Positions 27,261 to 36,877 of a DNA stretch of 64,000 bases are shown here, one piece after another. Made by a program: the position numbers and the translations under genes. Origin of the DNA: JAFGLZ01 sp964390905 (lineage in GTDB: Bacteria; Planctomycetota; Phycisphaerae; UBA1845; JAFGLZ01). The notes beneath the pieces are model-generated. The model ran no database searches, was not told where the DNA came from, and was given only the letters and a program-made list of their open reading frames with translations. The stretch covers positions 17,863 through 81,862 of the forward strand of contig CAYMLO010000020.1 in NCBI GenBank assembly GCA_964390905.1, written 5' to 3'. Position 1 is the first letter of the stretch; every line of letters starts with the position of its first letter.

Positions 27261-29879
27261 TCAGACGTCCAGGTTCCGCACGGTGGTCGCGTTTGCCTGG
27301 ATGAATCCGCGGCGGGCTTCCACGTCGTCCCCCATCAGGATGCTGAAGATGCGGTCGGCTTCCCGGGCGTCGATGTCAAACTGCTCGGGATCCTCCTCCC
27401 CTCGAGCGTCGGAGACGATGACCTTCAGGAGCACCCGCCCCTCGGGATCCATCGTGGTCTCCCACAGTTCATCGGCGTTCATCTCGCCTAGCCCCTTGTA
27501 CCGCTTGATCTGGACGCCCTGGCTGCCCAACTGGCGAACCCCGGCGACCAGTTCGGCAAGGTTGTTGAGTTCCCTGGCGACCTGGTCGCCCGAGTACAAG
27601 ATGAACTTGGCAGGTTCCAGCTCCCCGGTCACCTGGCGCTGTCGCTGGGCGAAGTAGTCCTCCACGCCAAGCCCGAGTGCCTCCAGCGCGGCGAACTGCT
27701 CCTTGAGCACCGTCGCCTCGCTCAGCTCCGACCGAAGCAGCGTCTTGGGGCTGCCTCCGTTCCGCCCGCGGGTGCCTGCGGTCTGGCCGAGTTGACCCGC
27801 CTCCGCCACCATCAGCTCCCCAAACCGCTCCTCGGCCTTGCTCTGGAAGGCGGCGAACTCCGCCTCGCTGTAGAACAGGTGCTCTTCGCCCTCGAGGACC
27901 GCTCGGATCACCGGCAGCGCCCCGCTGTCGGGGTCCCGGTGGCGGCGGACAAATTCCTCGAAGGAGAGGCCTCGTCGTTGCAGGACCCGGCCCTGACGCT
28001 CAATGCGTCCCAAGACGAGCAACAACGGCTCAAGCTGCTCGCTCCCCAAGCGCCGTTCCTCGCCGGCCCCGTCCCGGATCACGAGCGCCGCCTCGGCCAA
28101 CCCCCACTCCACAAGGCGCCGGTAGAGGCTCCGCTCGTTTAAGAGGTACTCGCGCCGCCGCCGCCGCGAGATCTGGTAGAGCGGCGGCTGGGCGACGAAG
28201 ACATGCCCCGCCTCGATCAGCGGCCGCATGTGCCTGAACAGGAACGTCAACAGCAGCGTGCGAATGTGGCTGCCATCGACATCGGCGTCGGTCATGATGA
28301 TGATCTTCCCGTACCGACGCTTCTCAAGGTCGAAGTCGTCCTGCCCCACGCCGCACCCGACGGCCGTGATGATGTGCCGCACCTCCTCGTTACTGAGCAT
28401 CTTGTCGATTCGTGCCTTCTCGACGTTGAGGATCTTGCCCCGGAGCGGAAGGATCGCCTGGATTCGGCTGTCGCGGCCCTGCTTGGCCGGACCGGCTGCC
28501 GAGTCCCCCTCCACCAGATACAACTCCGTCTCGTCGGCCTTGCGGCTGGAGCAATCCCACAGCTTGTTGGGCATGTTGCCGCCCGACAGCACCGTCTTGC
28601 GGGCCAAGTCGCGGGCCTTTCGCGCGGCCTCGCGGGCCTGAGCGGCCTGGATGCCCTTGGTGACGATCCGCTTCGCGTCGGCGGGGTGCTCCTCCAGCCA
28701 GTTGCTCAACTGCTCGTTGACGGTTTGCTCTACGAAGGTCCCGACCTCCGGGTTCATCAACCGCACCTTCGTCTGGGCCTCGAACTGCGGCTCTGGGACC
28801 TTCACTGAGACGATGCCGGTCAGGCCCTCTCGGACGTCATCTCCGGTTGGGGTGAGGCTTCCTTTCAGCAGGCCGGATCGCCGGGCATAGTAGTTGAGTG
28901 TCCGCGTCAGCGCACTGCGGAACCCCGACATGTGCGTCCCGCCGTCGATGTTGTGGATGTTATTGGCGAAGCACAGGACGCTTTCGCTGAACCCGTCGTG
29001 GTACTGCAAGGCGATATCCGCGATCAGGCCCTGCCCCTCGTCGTCCGCGTGAAGCTGCACCACGCGGTGAAGCGGGGCCTTGCCTTCGTTAATGTGCGCG
29101 ATGAACTCGCGAAGCCCATCCCGGAAGGAGAAGGTGTCCTCCTGGCCGGAACGGTCGTCTGAAATGCTGATGCTGACCCCTTCGTTGAGATAGGCCAACT
29201 CGCGCAACCGCGCTGCCAGGACTTCGTACCGAAACTCGGCCTCGCCGAAGATCTCACGGTCAGGCCGGAACTCCACCCGCGTCCCCGTTCGCCGCGTGGC
29301 GCCGATGCACTCCAACCCGGAGACGACGCTGCCGCGCTCGAACCGCATGACATGCACGCCCCCCTCCCGACGGACCTCCACCTCGAGCGTCTCGCTCAGG
29401 GCGTTTACCACGCTCACCCCAACACCGTGTAGCCCCCCCGAGACCTTGTATCCCTTCCGCTCGAACTTACCCCCAGCATGGAGAATGGTCATGCACACCT
29501 CGACGGCTGGCTTGCCGTCGATCTGGGGGTTCTCGTGCTCGATAGGCCCGACCGGCATGCCGGAGCCGTTATCGGTTACCACGCAGCCCCCCCCTGCCGT
29601 CAGCCGTACGTCGATCTTCGTGCAGCGGGCCGCCATGGCCTCGTCAATGCTGTTATCGACCACCTCATAGACGAGGTGGTGAAGACCTGCCCCGCTTGTG
29701 TCGCCGATGTACATCGCCGGCCGGCGCCGGACGGCCTCTAGCCCTTCGAGAACCTTGATGGTGCTCTCATCGTAGGCACTCGCGTCGGGGACTTCCTGTC
29801 TACGATCCGTTTCCCCTAGGGGTCTGCTCGCCGCCGGAGTCGGTTCGGGGACCCACGTTTCCTTCAGATCAGAATCCAT
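27261..29879 (-). CDS. gyrB: DNA gyrase subunit B
   Basis: 872 residues. GHKL ATPase domain: VLEGLEAVRRRPAMYIGD, EVVDNSIDEA, DNGSGMPV and KVSGGLHGVGVSVVNAL. TOPRIM domain: EGDSAAGPAKQGRD and MTDADVDGSHIRTLLL, which carry the catalytic acidic residues. A roughly 170-residue insertion between TOPRIM and the C-terminal RYKGLGEMNADELWETTMDP makes it an E. coli-like long form. Acts with GyrA (not in this window) to supercoil DNA. Last gene of the dnaA-dnaN-dciA-gyrB run, 33 bases after dciA. Confidence 0.97.
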   Translation of the reverse strand: MDSDLKETWVPEPTPAASRPLGETDRRQEVPDASAYDESTIKVLEGLEAVRRRPAMYIGDTSGAGLHHLVYEVVDNSIDEAMAARCTKIDVRLTAGGGCVVTDNGSGMPVGPIEHENPQIDGKPAVEVCMTILHAGGKFERKGYKVSGGLHGVGVSVVNALSETLEVEVRREGGVHVMRFERGSVVSGLECIGATRRTGTRVEFRPDREIFGEAEFRYEVLAARLRELAYLNEGVSISISDDRSGQEDTFSFRDGLREFIAHINEGKAPLHRVVQLHADDEGQGLIADIALQYHDGFSESVLCFANNIHNIDGGTHMSGFRSALTRTLNYYARRSGLLKGSLTPTGDDVREGLTGIVSVKVPEPQFEAQTKVRLMNPEVGTFVEQTVNEQLSNWLEEHPADAKRIVTKGIQAAQAREAARKARDLARKTVLSGGNMPNKLWDCSSRKADETELYLVEGDSAAGPAKQGRDSRIQAILPLRGKILNVEKARIDKMLSNEEVRHIITAVGCGVGQDDFDLEKRRYGKIIIMTDADVDGSHIRTLLLTFLFRHMRPLIEAGHVFVAQPPLYQISRRRRREYLLNERSLYRRLVEWGLAEAALVIRDGAGEERRLGSEQLEPLLLVLGRIERQGRVLQRRGLSFEEFVRRHRDPDSGALPVIRAVLEGEEHLFYSEAEFAAFQSKAEERFGELMVAEAGQLGQTAGTRGRNGGSPKTLLRSELSEATVLKEQFAALEALGLGVEDYFAQRQRQVTGELEPAKFILYSGDQVARELNNLAELVAGVRQLGSQGVQIKRYKGLGEMNADELWETTMDPEGRVLLKVIVSDARGEEDPEQFDIDAREADRIFSILMGDDVEARRGFIQANATTVRNLDV

Positions 29880-29912
29880 CTGCGGTTAATCACTCCCACA
29901 CCACAAACCTTG

Positions 29913-30266
29913 CTAGCCACCTGCCTCCTTCGCCAACGTCACCACCACACGAGTGATCCGCCATTGGGGATACGCCTGCTGGATCATCCGGAGGAACTTC
30001 GGGGCCACGGTACGCTCCACCTCGAACTGACTCCCCGCGCTCCTCACGGCGATCCGGACCGCGCCCCCCGAAACACCGCCCACCCACGCATCGGCGGACA
30101 GCCGCCTGGGCAGTACACGCTCCCACATATCCCCCAGGGCCACCAACCTGTGGAGTTGCTCCGGGGCCGCCTGGGGCACGGCGCGATGCACCAGATCACC
30201 GATCGCTCGGGCCGGCCGTGCCTTCAGCCTGTTCTGCCAAGCCTGCTGCAGCCTGCGCTCGTCCAC
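29913..30266 (-). CDS. dciA: DUF721/DciA-family replication protein
   Basis: 117 residues starting at GTG five bases after AGGAGG; that ribosome site overlaps the dnaN stop, so the two genes are coupled. The C-terminal half (VRIAVRSAGSQFEVERTVAP followed by FLRMIQQAYP) matches the DciA/DUF721 domain, which assists loading of the replicative helicase in bacteria that lack DnaC. Its place between dnaN and gyrB is the conserved position of this family. The N-terminal 40 residues are variable. Confidence 0.85.
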   Translation of the reverse strand: MDERRLQQAWQNRLKARPARAIGDLVHRAVPQAAPEQLHRLVALGDMWERVLPRRLSADAWVGGVSGGAVRIAVRSAGSQFEVERTVAPKFLRMIQQAYPQWRITRVVVTLAKEAGG

Positions 30267-30275
30267 AGGGACCTC

Positions 30276-31376
30276 CTACGACAGGCTCACGGGCATGACC
30301 ACGTACACGAATTCCTTGCCCGCCGTAAGAACACCCGGCTTGTCTGCCCCGCTCAGGTTCAGGTCTACCTGCTCAGCCTCCACCACCCGCAGCGCATCCG
30401 TCAGGAACCCAGGGTTGAAGCCGATCGCCATCGGCGAGCCGTCGTATGCCACCTTCATGTCAATGGTGGCCTCTCCCTCCTTTGCCGTACGGCTGGAGAG
30501 CACCAAACCACCCTGGCTGAAATCTGCGCGAATGCCCTTCGACTCATCGCTCGTCAGGAGCGCCGCCCTGCGGATTGCGCCGTGAAGCTCTGCCGTGTTG
30601 AACGTCACCGTCGCCTCGATATCGCGGGGGATGACATCGTCATACTTCGGGAAATGCCCCTCCACTAGTACAGAGGCCACCGTGACCGGCCCAGCCTGAG
30701 CCACAACCTGGTTACCTGCTACTTTAAGGGCAACTTGCTCACTACCATCCCCCTGAATCACGCGGAGCAGCAGGGACATCGTCTTGGCAGGGACAATTGC
30801 GCTAAAGCCACCCTTGATCGCCTGCTTCGCCGATCCCACCGCCTTCGCCAGGCGCCGCCCATCCGTCGCCACCAGCTGAAGCTTCTTCCCACTGCCCTCC
30901 CACAAAACGCCGCTAATGGCATAACGCGTGTTTTCCCTCGCGGCAGCGAAAACCGTCCGCTCAATGAGCCTGCGCAGAACCCCACTGGCGATCAGGACCT
31001 CCGCCTCCCCCTCGAAACCCGGGATCGGCGGAAACTCCGCGGGATCCTGCCCATAGATCTGAAAATGGCTGCCCTGCCCCCGAATATGAACCGTCTCATC
31101 AGTTTGCTCAAACCCGACAGCTTCATCCGTCAGCTCATGCACGATCTGGCTAAGCTTACCCGCCGGAAGCAAGACGCGACCCTCTTGCTCCACCTCCACC
31201 TGGGAGATCGCACACCGAACACTGACCTCCAAGTCCGTCCCCGCCAGCGTAACCTCTTCGCCTTTCGCCACGAACTCCGCACACTTGAGGGTTTCCCTCG
31301 GTGTGCGCGTCGTAACAACCCCAGTGATGATCCCAAGAGCATTCTCAAGGGCTGCACGGCTGCAGTTGAGTTTCAT
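30276..31376 (-). CDS. dnaN: DNA polymerase III sliding clamp subunit beta
   Basis: 366 residues from the ATG at 31376 (MKLNCSRAALENAL), with GAGGTG six bases upstream. Three repeated clamp domains are evident, with the usual features VATDGRRLAKA in domain 2 and the terminal YVVMPVSLS of domain 3. The ring-shaped dimer tethers polymerase to DNA. Second gene of the replication cluster; about 320 bases separate it from dnaA, where the origin may lie. Confidence 0.96.
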   Translation of the reverse strand: MKLNCSRAALENALGIITGVVTTRTPRETLKCAEFVAKGEEVTLAGTDLEVSVRCAISQVEVEQEGRVLLPAGKLSQIVHELTDEAVGFEQTDETVHIRGQGSHFQIYGQDPAEFPPIPGFEGEAEVLIASGVLRRLIERTVFAAARENTRYAISGVLWEGSGKKLQLVATDGRRLAKAVGSAKQAIKGGFSAIVPAKTMSLLLRVIQGDGSEQVALKVAGNQVVAQAGPVTVASVLVEGHFPKYDDVIPRDIEATVTFNTAELHGAIRRAALLTSDESKGIRADFSQGGLVLSSRTAKEGEATIDMKVAYDGSPMAIGFNPGFLTDALRVVEAEQVDLNLSGADKPGVLTAGKEFVYVVMPVSLS

Positions 31377-31696
31377 GGTGCACCTCACTCACATTGCCAT
31401 CTCTCATCAGTTCCAACCATCATACCACCAGTCTTACATAACGAACAGCGCCTTACTCTCAGCGCTTGTTGTATCTTTGAGGTTCCGGGACGCAACTGAT
31501 CTAACGTCGTGGGTGGGCTGGACTTGATTGGACCAGGGGTGCTTGGGAGGGGGGTGGACCAGCTGTCGGTACCCCTGTTTAGGACGGGGCAGCGAGATAC
31601 AGCTGATGACAGGGCAGGACGTCCCGATAGCGTCACCGGGCGGGGCTTGGGGCGGAAGAGACATGTTGTCCACACCTGGTTGTTGCATCAGATCGG
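31377..31696. other. dnaA-dnaN intergenic region, possible replication origin
   Basis: 320 bases without a gene between dnaA and dnaN, a common place for oriC. One DnaA-box-like site, TTGTCCACA, is at 31666-31674 (one mismatch to TTATCCACA). The part at about 31390-31460 is less GC-rich. A single box is weak evidence; a strand-skew plot would be decisive. Confidence 0.3.
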
Positions 31697-33019
31697 CTAC
31701 TGGAGGGATCGGCTGATGGTGTCAAGCGCATTGCGGAACTGCGGGTCCTCGTCGCGAAGGCGGGCGATGGATCTGGCTGCGTGGAGGACCGTGCTGTGGT
31801 CCCGCCCACCAAAGTAGCCGCCGATCTCCTCCAGGCTGTGCTTCGTCAGCGTCCGGGCCAGGTACATGCAGACCTGGCGCGGGAAGGCGATGGACTTGCT
31901 CCGCTTCCGGCTCTGTAGATCGGCGAGGCGGACGCCATAGTGTTTGGTGACGGCCTCGAGGATCGCAGGGATGCTGACGGGGTTGTGCTGGGTCAGGGCT
32001 TCCTCACCCAAGGCCTGACGGGCAAGGTCAAGCTCGACTTGGCCGTCATGCTGCGCAGCGAGGGCATGGATGTTGAGGAGTGCTCCTTCCAGTTCGCGCG
32101 CGTTTGACGTGATGCAGCTCGCAACGAAGTGGACAACCTCATCGGGTAGGGCGAGCCCGGTTGCCTTGGCCTTTTTTCGAATGATGGCGATCCGTGTGTC
32201 GAAGCAGGGCGCGTCGATCCTCGCGACCAGGCCCCAGTTGAAGCGGCTGACGAGTCGGTCCTCCACACTTGGGATTTCGGTCGGGGGGCAGTCGGCAGAT
32301 AGGATGATCTGTTTCTGGAGTTGGTAGAGGGTGTTGAAGGTGTGGAAGAATTCCTCTTGGCTGCGCTCCCGGGCGGCTAGGAACTGGATATCGTCGATCA
32401 CAAGGACGTCTACGTGACGGTATCGATAGCGAAACGTGTGCATCGCCCCGCGCTCGACGGCCTCGATGAAGTGGTTCGTGAATGACTCACAGGACAGGTA
32501 CAGGATCTGCGCTTCCGGAAATGCCTCCCGGACGCGGTGGCACGTTGCCTGAAGGAGGTGGGTCTTCCCAAGCCCTACGCTGCCGTGAATGAACAAGGGG
32601 TTGTAGGCCCTGCCAGGGGACTCGCCGACGGCGACGCACGCGGCGTGCGCCAGACGGTTGCAGGGGCCAGTTACGAATTGCTCGAACGTGTAGAGCGGAC
32701 TAAGCAAGATGTGATCAGTCTCTTCCTCGAAGGCCAGAGGGGCATGCGGCTGCGGCTCGGGTGGCTCGCGGTACTCCAACTGGTAGAAGCGGACGGTGAC
32801 CAGGCGGCCGGTGGCCGCTTGGGCCGCTTCGGTGAAGGGCCTGAGGCAGTGATCGCTCAGGTATCGCTGCTGGCTGTCGTTGGCCGCCTGAATCTCGAAC
32901 ACCCCGCGCTCGAGGCGCGCAGGGTTCAGCTGGCTGAACCACCCGCGCACGAGGTCGGGGTAGTGAATGCGCACGTGGGCGAGGATGTCCGCCCAGACCG
33001 TATTACTTACGCCGTCCAT
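31697..33019 (-). CDS. dnaA: Chromosomal replication initiator protein DnaA
   Basis: About 440 residues from the ATG at 33019 (MDGVSNTVWADILAHVR); a TTG at 33112 would add 31 less likely residues. Domain I is at the N-terminus. The AAA+ domain has Walker A GSVGLGKTHLL and Walker B VLVIDDIQFLA. Domain IV ends with the DnaA-box-binding signature YFGGRDHSTVLHA. It binds origin boxes and opens the duplex. Transcribed toward dnaN on the same strand. Confidence 0.97.
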   Translation of the reverse strand: MDGVSNTVWADILAHVRIHYPDLVRGWFSQLNPARLERGVFEIQAANDSQQRYLSDHCLRPFTEAAQAATGRLVTVRFYQLEYREPPEPQPHAPLAFEEETDHILLSPLYTFEQFVTGPCNRLAHAACVAVGESPGRAYNPLFIHGSVGLGKTHLLQATCHRVREAFPEAQILYLSCESFTNHFIEAVERGAMHTFRYRYRHVDVLVIDDIQFLAARERSQEEFFHTFNTLYQLQKQIILSADCPPTEIPSVEDRLVSRFNWGLVARIDAPCFDTRIAIIRKKAKATGLALPDEVVHFVASCITSNARELEGALLNIHALAAQHDGQVELDLARQALGEEALTQHNPVSIPAILEAVTKHYGVRLADLQSRKRSKSIAFPRQVCMYLARTLTKHSLEEIGGYFGGRDHSTVLHAARSIARLRDEDPQFRNALDTISRSLQ

Positions 33020-33220
33020 GAGGCGATCTGTCCCTGGGGGTTTGTCTCCAGGCTTGCCCGCGCCAGCGAGGCCCTTTGATGACCCGGATCTATTCCAACC
33101 CCCTGCGCCCAAAGACCTTACGGTTTGATCGGGGTTGGCGAGAACCCGCCCTGTCTTTTACCATACCGCCCCAGCAGGGGCAAGCGGAAAAACCGCCTGC
33201 GCGCCACGGGCGTGCGCAAC

Positions 33221-33805
33221 TCAGTAGAACACCGTGACGATCAAATGCGGCTCTGCGTGCTTACCTTCGACCACCCCGACGGAACTGGTGGCGAACTTAA
33301 TGTCGATGGCGGGGTCCCCGTCGGCCCACTCGTTGACCTGGCTGTTGAGGTAGGCCAACGACGAGTCGTTCAGCTTCGAATGGAACGTCCGGCAACGGGT
33401 CGCGCCCGTTCCCGTCACATTGACGTTGCGCTTCAGCGAGGAGGTGTCCAGAGCGCCCTTGGCCGCCGAAATGCCCGTGCCACCGAAGGCCTTGATCTTG
33501 GACGTGCCATCCGCCTCACGGCTCACGTCTTCGGGCTCCAGGGCAATGGGGACCTCCGTGATGTCCGGGGGGGCCTCCGCTTTTGGGGCGGGCGCGGCAG
33601 GAGCCTCTTCCGGCGCCACGTCGAGGTCCAGGTTGGGCTCAGGCTTGGGCGACGAAGCATCGTCCACATCGGCGGCGCTGAACCATACGGCGTCGCCATC
33701 TTCTATCATGTTGAGTGCACCGCTTCCCGCCAGGTTGCGCAGCTCCTGTTCCGACTTCCCCAGACGTTCCTTGGTGTCCTCCAAGGAGTAGAAACCCGTG
33801 GTCAT
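33221..33805 (-). CDS. Conserved-looking protein with MerR/HTH-like N-terminus, unknown function
   Basis: About 194 residues from the ATG at 33805, eight bases after GGAG. The first 45 residues (SLEDTKERLGKSEQELRNLA, then GDAVWFSAADVDD) resemble the helix-turn-helix of excisionase/MerR-type domains. A Pro/Ala/Glu-rich linker (about 60-95) leads to a C-terminal domain (about 130-194, LNDSSLAYLNSQVNEWADGD and PHLIVTVFY) that I do not recognise. Located between dnaA and selD. Confidence 0.7.
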   Translation of the reverse strand: MTTGFYSLEDTKERLGKSEQELRNLAGSGALNMIEDGDAVWFSAADVDDASSPKPEPNLDLDVAPEEAPAAPAPKAEAPPDITEVPIALEPEDVSREADGTSKIKAFGGTGISAAKGALDTSSLKRNVNVTGTGATRCRTFHSKLNDSSLAYLNSQVNEWADGDPAIDIKFATSSVGVVEGKHAEPHLIVTVFY

Positions 33806-33932
33806 GATGGTCACTCCCGGCGCTGCAGCGCCAAACCGACCCAAGATATGACAGCTCGGAAATGCTATCGCTATTATAGATCGGAGCCGACAGCGGATCA
33901 ACGCATCGGGGAGCGCGCGGAATGTATCACCG

Positions 33933-35012
33933 TTAGATGACCTCGACCGCCGCGTCACCGTCCACGACCCACCCAACGAGCCAGGCAGGCTCACCCGCCG
34001 CGGAAAGCCGGGCGATGAGGGCGTTGGCCTCCTCGGGGGGCAGGGCGACGAGTAGACCGCCGGACGTCTCCGGCGTGTAGAGGACCCACGCCGTCTTCTC
34101 CGGCACGGACCGGGTGAAGGCGACGTGCGGGCGATAGGCCTCGGCGGTCGCATAGGTACCGCCAGGGAACAAGTCTTGCTTTGCGTATTCCAGGGCGCCG
34201 GGCAGCCAGGGCAGGTCATCCAGGCGCAGTTGCAGACGGACCCCACCTCGCTCGGCGATCTCCCAGGCGTGGCCTAGCAGCGCGAAGCCGGTCACGTCGG
34301 AGCAGGCGTGACAGGGACCGGCCTGCATGGCCTGGGCAGCGGCCTTGTTCAGTCGCGTCATCGACGCCACGGCGGCCTCGACGTGCGCGACTTGCGCGAG
34401 GCCGAGCTTGATCGCCGTCGTGACCAGGCCGGACCCAAGCGGCTTGGTCAACACCAACGCGTCGCCGACCTGCGCGCCGCCCTTCGTAGCGATACGCTCG
34501 GGGTGCACGAGCCCTGCGACGGCCAGGCCGTACTTCGGCTCCTTGTCGTCGATCGTGTGTCCGCCGACCAGCACGCCCCCGGCCTCACGCACACGCTCCG
34601 CGCCCCCGCGGAGGATCGCGCGGATCACGTCCTCCGGCAGGTCGGGCGGGAAGGCGGCGATGTTGATCGCCATCAGCACCTGCCCGCCCATAGCGTAGAC
34701 GTCGCTCATGCTGTTGGCGGCGGCCACCGCACCGTAGTCATAAGGGTCGTCGACGATCGGGGGGAAGAAGTCCGTGGTCAGGACCAGCGCGCGCTCCGCG
34801 TCCAGCCGGTAGACGGCCGCGTCGTCTGAGGTGTGCAGCCCTACCAGAAGGTCCGGGTAATCAGCCCGGGTGAACATCTCGGCAAGATCGCGCGTCACGC
34901 GCGCGAGGGCCAGCGGCGGCCGCTTGGCCGCTCAGCCGCCGGCGTGGGTCAGCTGCGTCAGTCGGACCGCAGCCTCTGCCGATTGCCCGTTCGTTGGACA
35001 GGCCTCATCCAC
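33933..35012 (-). CDS. selD: Selenide, water dikinase containing selenocysteine (in-frame TGA)
   Basis: Makes selenophosphate from selenide and ATP. Read from the GTG at 35012 (GGAG eight bases upstream) with the TGA at 34932-34934 decoded as Sec, it is 359 residues, the normal SelD length. The N-terminus then reads LTQLTHAGGUAAKRPP, matching the family's catalytic motif with Sec27 at the nucleophile and Lys30. Further motifs: TSDDAAVY, DFFPPIVDDPYDYG and GGHTIDDKEPKYGLAV. Treating the TGA as a stop leaves a GTG start at 34898 and removes the catalytic residues. The adjacent tRNA-Sec supports Sec decoding. Confidence 0.95.
34905..34933 (-). promoter_or_regulatory. Candidate bacterial SECIS hairpin in selD
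   Basis: Directly after the U of the UGA, GAG-C-GGCCA can pair with TGGCC-CTC around a GC-rich loop. Bacterial SECIS elements lie at this place and recruit SelB. The fold is drawn by eye, and GC-rich sequence pairs easily, so this is tentative. Confidence 0.45.
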
Positions 35013-35112
35013 CACGCGTCTCCAAAGCGCCAACGCCCCGCCCCTCGCAGTCGACCGGTCCGGTGAGGACGTCGTCGGGATGCAGGAGCGCAGGGCAGTC
35101 AGCGCAGGAAAA

Positions 35113-35211
35113 TGGCGGAAAGGGTAGGAATCGAACCCACCACGGACGGTTCTATCCGCCCGCAACTGGTTTTGAAGACCAGTGGGAACACCAGCTCCCG
35201 TCCTTTCCGCC
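35113..35211 (-). tRNA. selC: tRNA-Sec (UCA anticodon)
   Basis: About 99 bases with an 8-bp acceptor stem (GGCGGAAA with TTTCCGCC), a long variable arm, and a T-arm ending GGGTTCGATTCCTACCC. The anticodon loop CTTCAAA places the UCA anticodon at 35173-35175. The unusual length and eight-pair acceptor are hallmarks of selenocysteine tRNA. It lies about 100 bases upstream of selD, on the same strand. Confidence 0.95.
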
Positions 35212-35414
35212 CGAAGGTCGGACCTCGCGGACGGCCGTGATACCTGCACGTAGCCCGCGCAGGTCCGCCGCCCACATCGATGTTACGCAGGGCGCACGCG
35301 TCCATCAAGTCGCAGACCCGGACCCCGAGACCCGGACCCCGTCATGCCGGGCCAAGAACGGCTCCCCGGACTGGAAACGCCCCCGCGGTTTCTGCAAGCG
35401 CGCCTGTAGGTGGG

Positions 35415-36452
35415 TCAACCCGGAAACTTCGTGCCCTTGCGCGTCTCGGCGATGACGCGGATCACCTCCCGGACGCTCTCGGGCGTGACGGCCATCGCCT
35501 TTCGATGTCGAAGGACATCGTAGATGTTGTCGTAGTAGTCCCCCTTGGCCCGGGACGCGACGGGCATTTCCTTCTCTTTCCAGGGCAGCACGTCGGTGTT
35601 GCCGTATCTGCGCCCCACCGGCGGCGTCTCGATGACCTTGAGCGGCTTGACCCGCTTGGGGTTGTAGTACTTGAGCTTGCTCGTCTTGCCGTCGGTGACG
35701 AGCGTGCCGCAGTCGCCCAGCAGCGTCCACTTGGCTGACGGGAACGCGCACGCGGTCGAGACCTCCAGATCGGCCGTACAGCCGCGCTTGCCACGCAGGA
35801 CGATCTTGACGTGATCCTCCACGTCGCCGGCGTCGTTGACGTGTTGCAGGTCGCCGAAGACCTTCTTGACGGGCCAGCCGACAAACTGCAGCGCCATATC
35901 GATGATGTGCGGACACGTGTTGTTCAGCACGCCGCCGCCGTACTTTCGCAGCGTCTGCCAGTCGTTGCGCCGCGCGAAGCCCAGCCAGTGCCCGCGGATG
36001 TGGAACAGCCTGCCCAGCACGCCACTGTCGATGACGCCCTCGAGGTGTCGGAATTCCTGGTTGAAGCGGTAGTTTTGATGCACGAAGAGCTTCTTGCGCG
36101 CCGCCCGGGCGGCGGCGATCATGCGGTCGGCCTCGCGGACGTTCATGGCCATCGGCTTCTCGACGATGACGTGACGCCCCGATTTCAGGGCCGCCAGCGT
36201 GTGTGGGCAATGGTCCTTGCTGTGGGTCGCGATGCAGATGACCTCAGAGTCGGCCCGTTTGAGCATGTCCTTGTAGTCGTCGAAGGTCTCGCATCCGAAC
36301 TCGCCGGCCGCCTCGGCGCAGCGGTCGGGCTCGGGATCGCAGACGGCCGTGATGCGGAACCCCCTTCGTCCGCGCATCGCCTTGACGTGAATGTCCCAGC
36401 CGGCCCGTCCCATGCCCGCCACCGCTACCGTGATCGGTCTTGTTTTGCCCAT
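35415..36452 (-). CDS. Gfo/Idh/MocA family oxidoreductase
   Basis: 345 residues, with GAGGAG five bases before the ATG. N-terminal Rossmann motif VAGMGRAGWD, then the family signature EKPMAMNVREADRMI with the catalytic Lys, and HQNYRFNQEFRHLEG leading to the C-terminal alpha/beta domain. Such enzymes oxidise sugars or related polyols with NAD(P). No signal peptide, so cytoplasmic. Substrate unknown; many paralogs are usual in planctomycetes (another at 63233). Confidence 0.92.
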   Translation of the reverse strand: MGKTRPITVAVAGMGRAGWDIHVKAMRGRRGFRITAVCDPEPDRCAEAAGEFGCETFDDYKDMLKRADSEVICIATHSKDHCPHTLAALKSGRHVIVEKPMAMNVREADRMIAAARAARKKLFVHQNYRFNQEFRHLEGVIDSGVLGRLFHIRGHWLGFARRNDWQTLRKYGGGVLNNTCPHIIDMALQFVGWPVKKVFGDLQHVNDAGDVEDHVKIVLRGKRGCTADLEVSTACAFPSAKWTLLGDCGTLVTDGKTSKLKYYNPKRVKPLKVIETPPVGRRYGNTDVLPWKEKEMPVASRAKGDYYDNIYDVLRHRKAMAVTPESVREVIRVIAETRKGTKFPG

Positions 36453-36703
36453 GTGACTCCTCGCAGCAAACGTTTGTCCCCGTGTCCGCGGTCGCGCCTC
36501 CGGAACGCCGCCGCGGCCGCAACGACCGTGTGTCCGTTGATACCGCTAAGCAGCGGCGAACGCAAGGTACTCAGCACCGGCCCTCAGGACCGCGATGCGG
36601 CGGCGCGGCGGTTCCGATAGCATGCCCGCATAGGGAGGAGCCGGGCGAATGCGAGCCGGGTAGGGCATTGCCCGGGGGCCGTGGTCTTCTCGTGGGGTAG
36701 GGC

Positions 36704-36877
36704 TCAAGCCGCGGCGGTCGACAACGCCTTCTTGTAGCGAGACCAGACGGTCCTGCCGTAGCGGATCGATTTGTCGCTTCGCGGCCAGACCAGGACGAAG
36801 GGCGTCGCGATGACGATATACAGGAGCCGCGCGGCGAGGCTAATCAGGTGGCCGATGAGTTCGAGGATCTCCCCCAA
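36704..36877 (-). CDS. Small membrane peptide, 57 residues
   Basis: Starts at TTG with GGGAGG six bases upstream, an ideal ribosome site. The peptide begins LGEILELIGHLISLAARLLY, continues as a hydrophobic helix (IVIATPFVLVW) and ends in a basic tail (SRYKKAL). No family recognised. Support is only the ribosome site plus a sensible membrane-helix and positive-charge pattern. Confidence 0.5.
   Translation of the reverse strand: MGEILELIGHLISLAARLLYIVIATPFVLVWPRSDKSIRYGRTVWSRYKKALSTAAA

Noticed and set aside
33933..34898. SelD starting at GTG 34898 (321 residues)
   Set aside because: This start omits the catalytic Sec/Lys motif; the frame clearly continues through the TGA to a family-like N-terminus.
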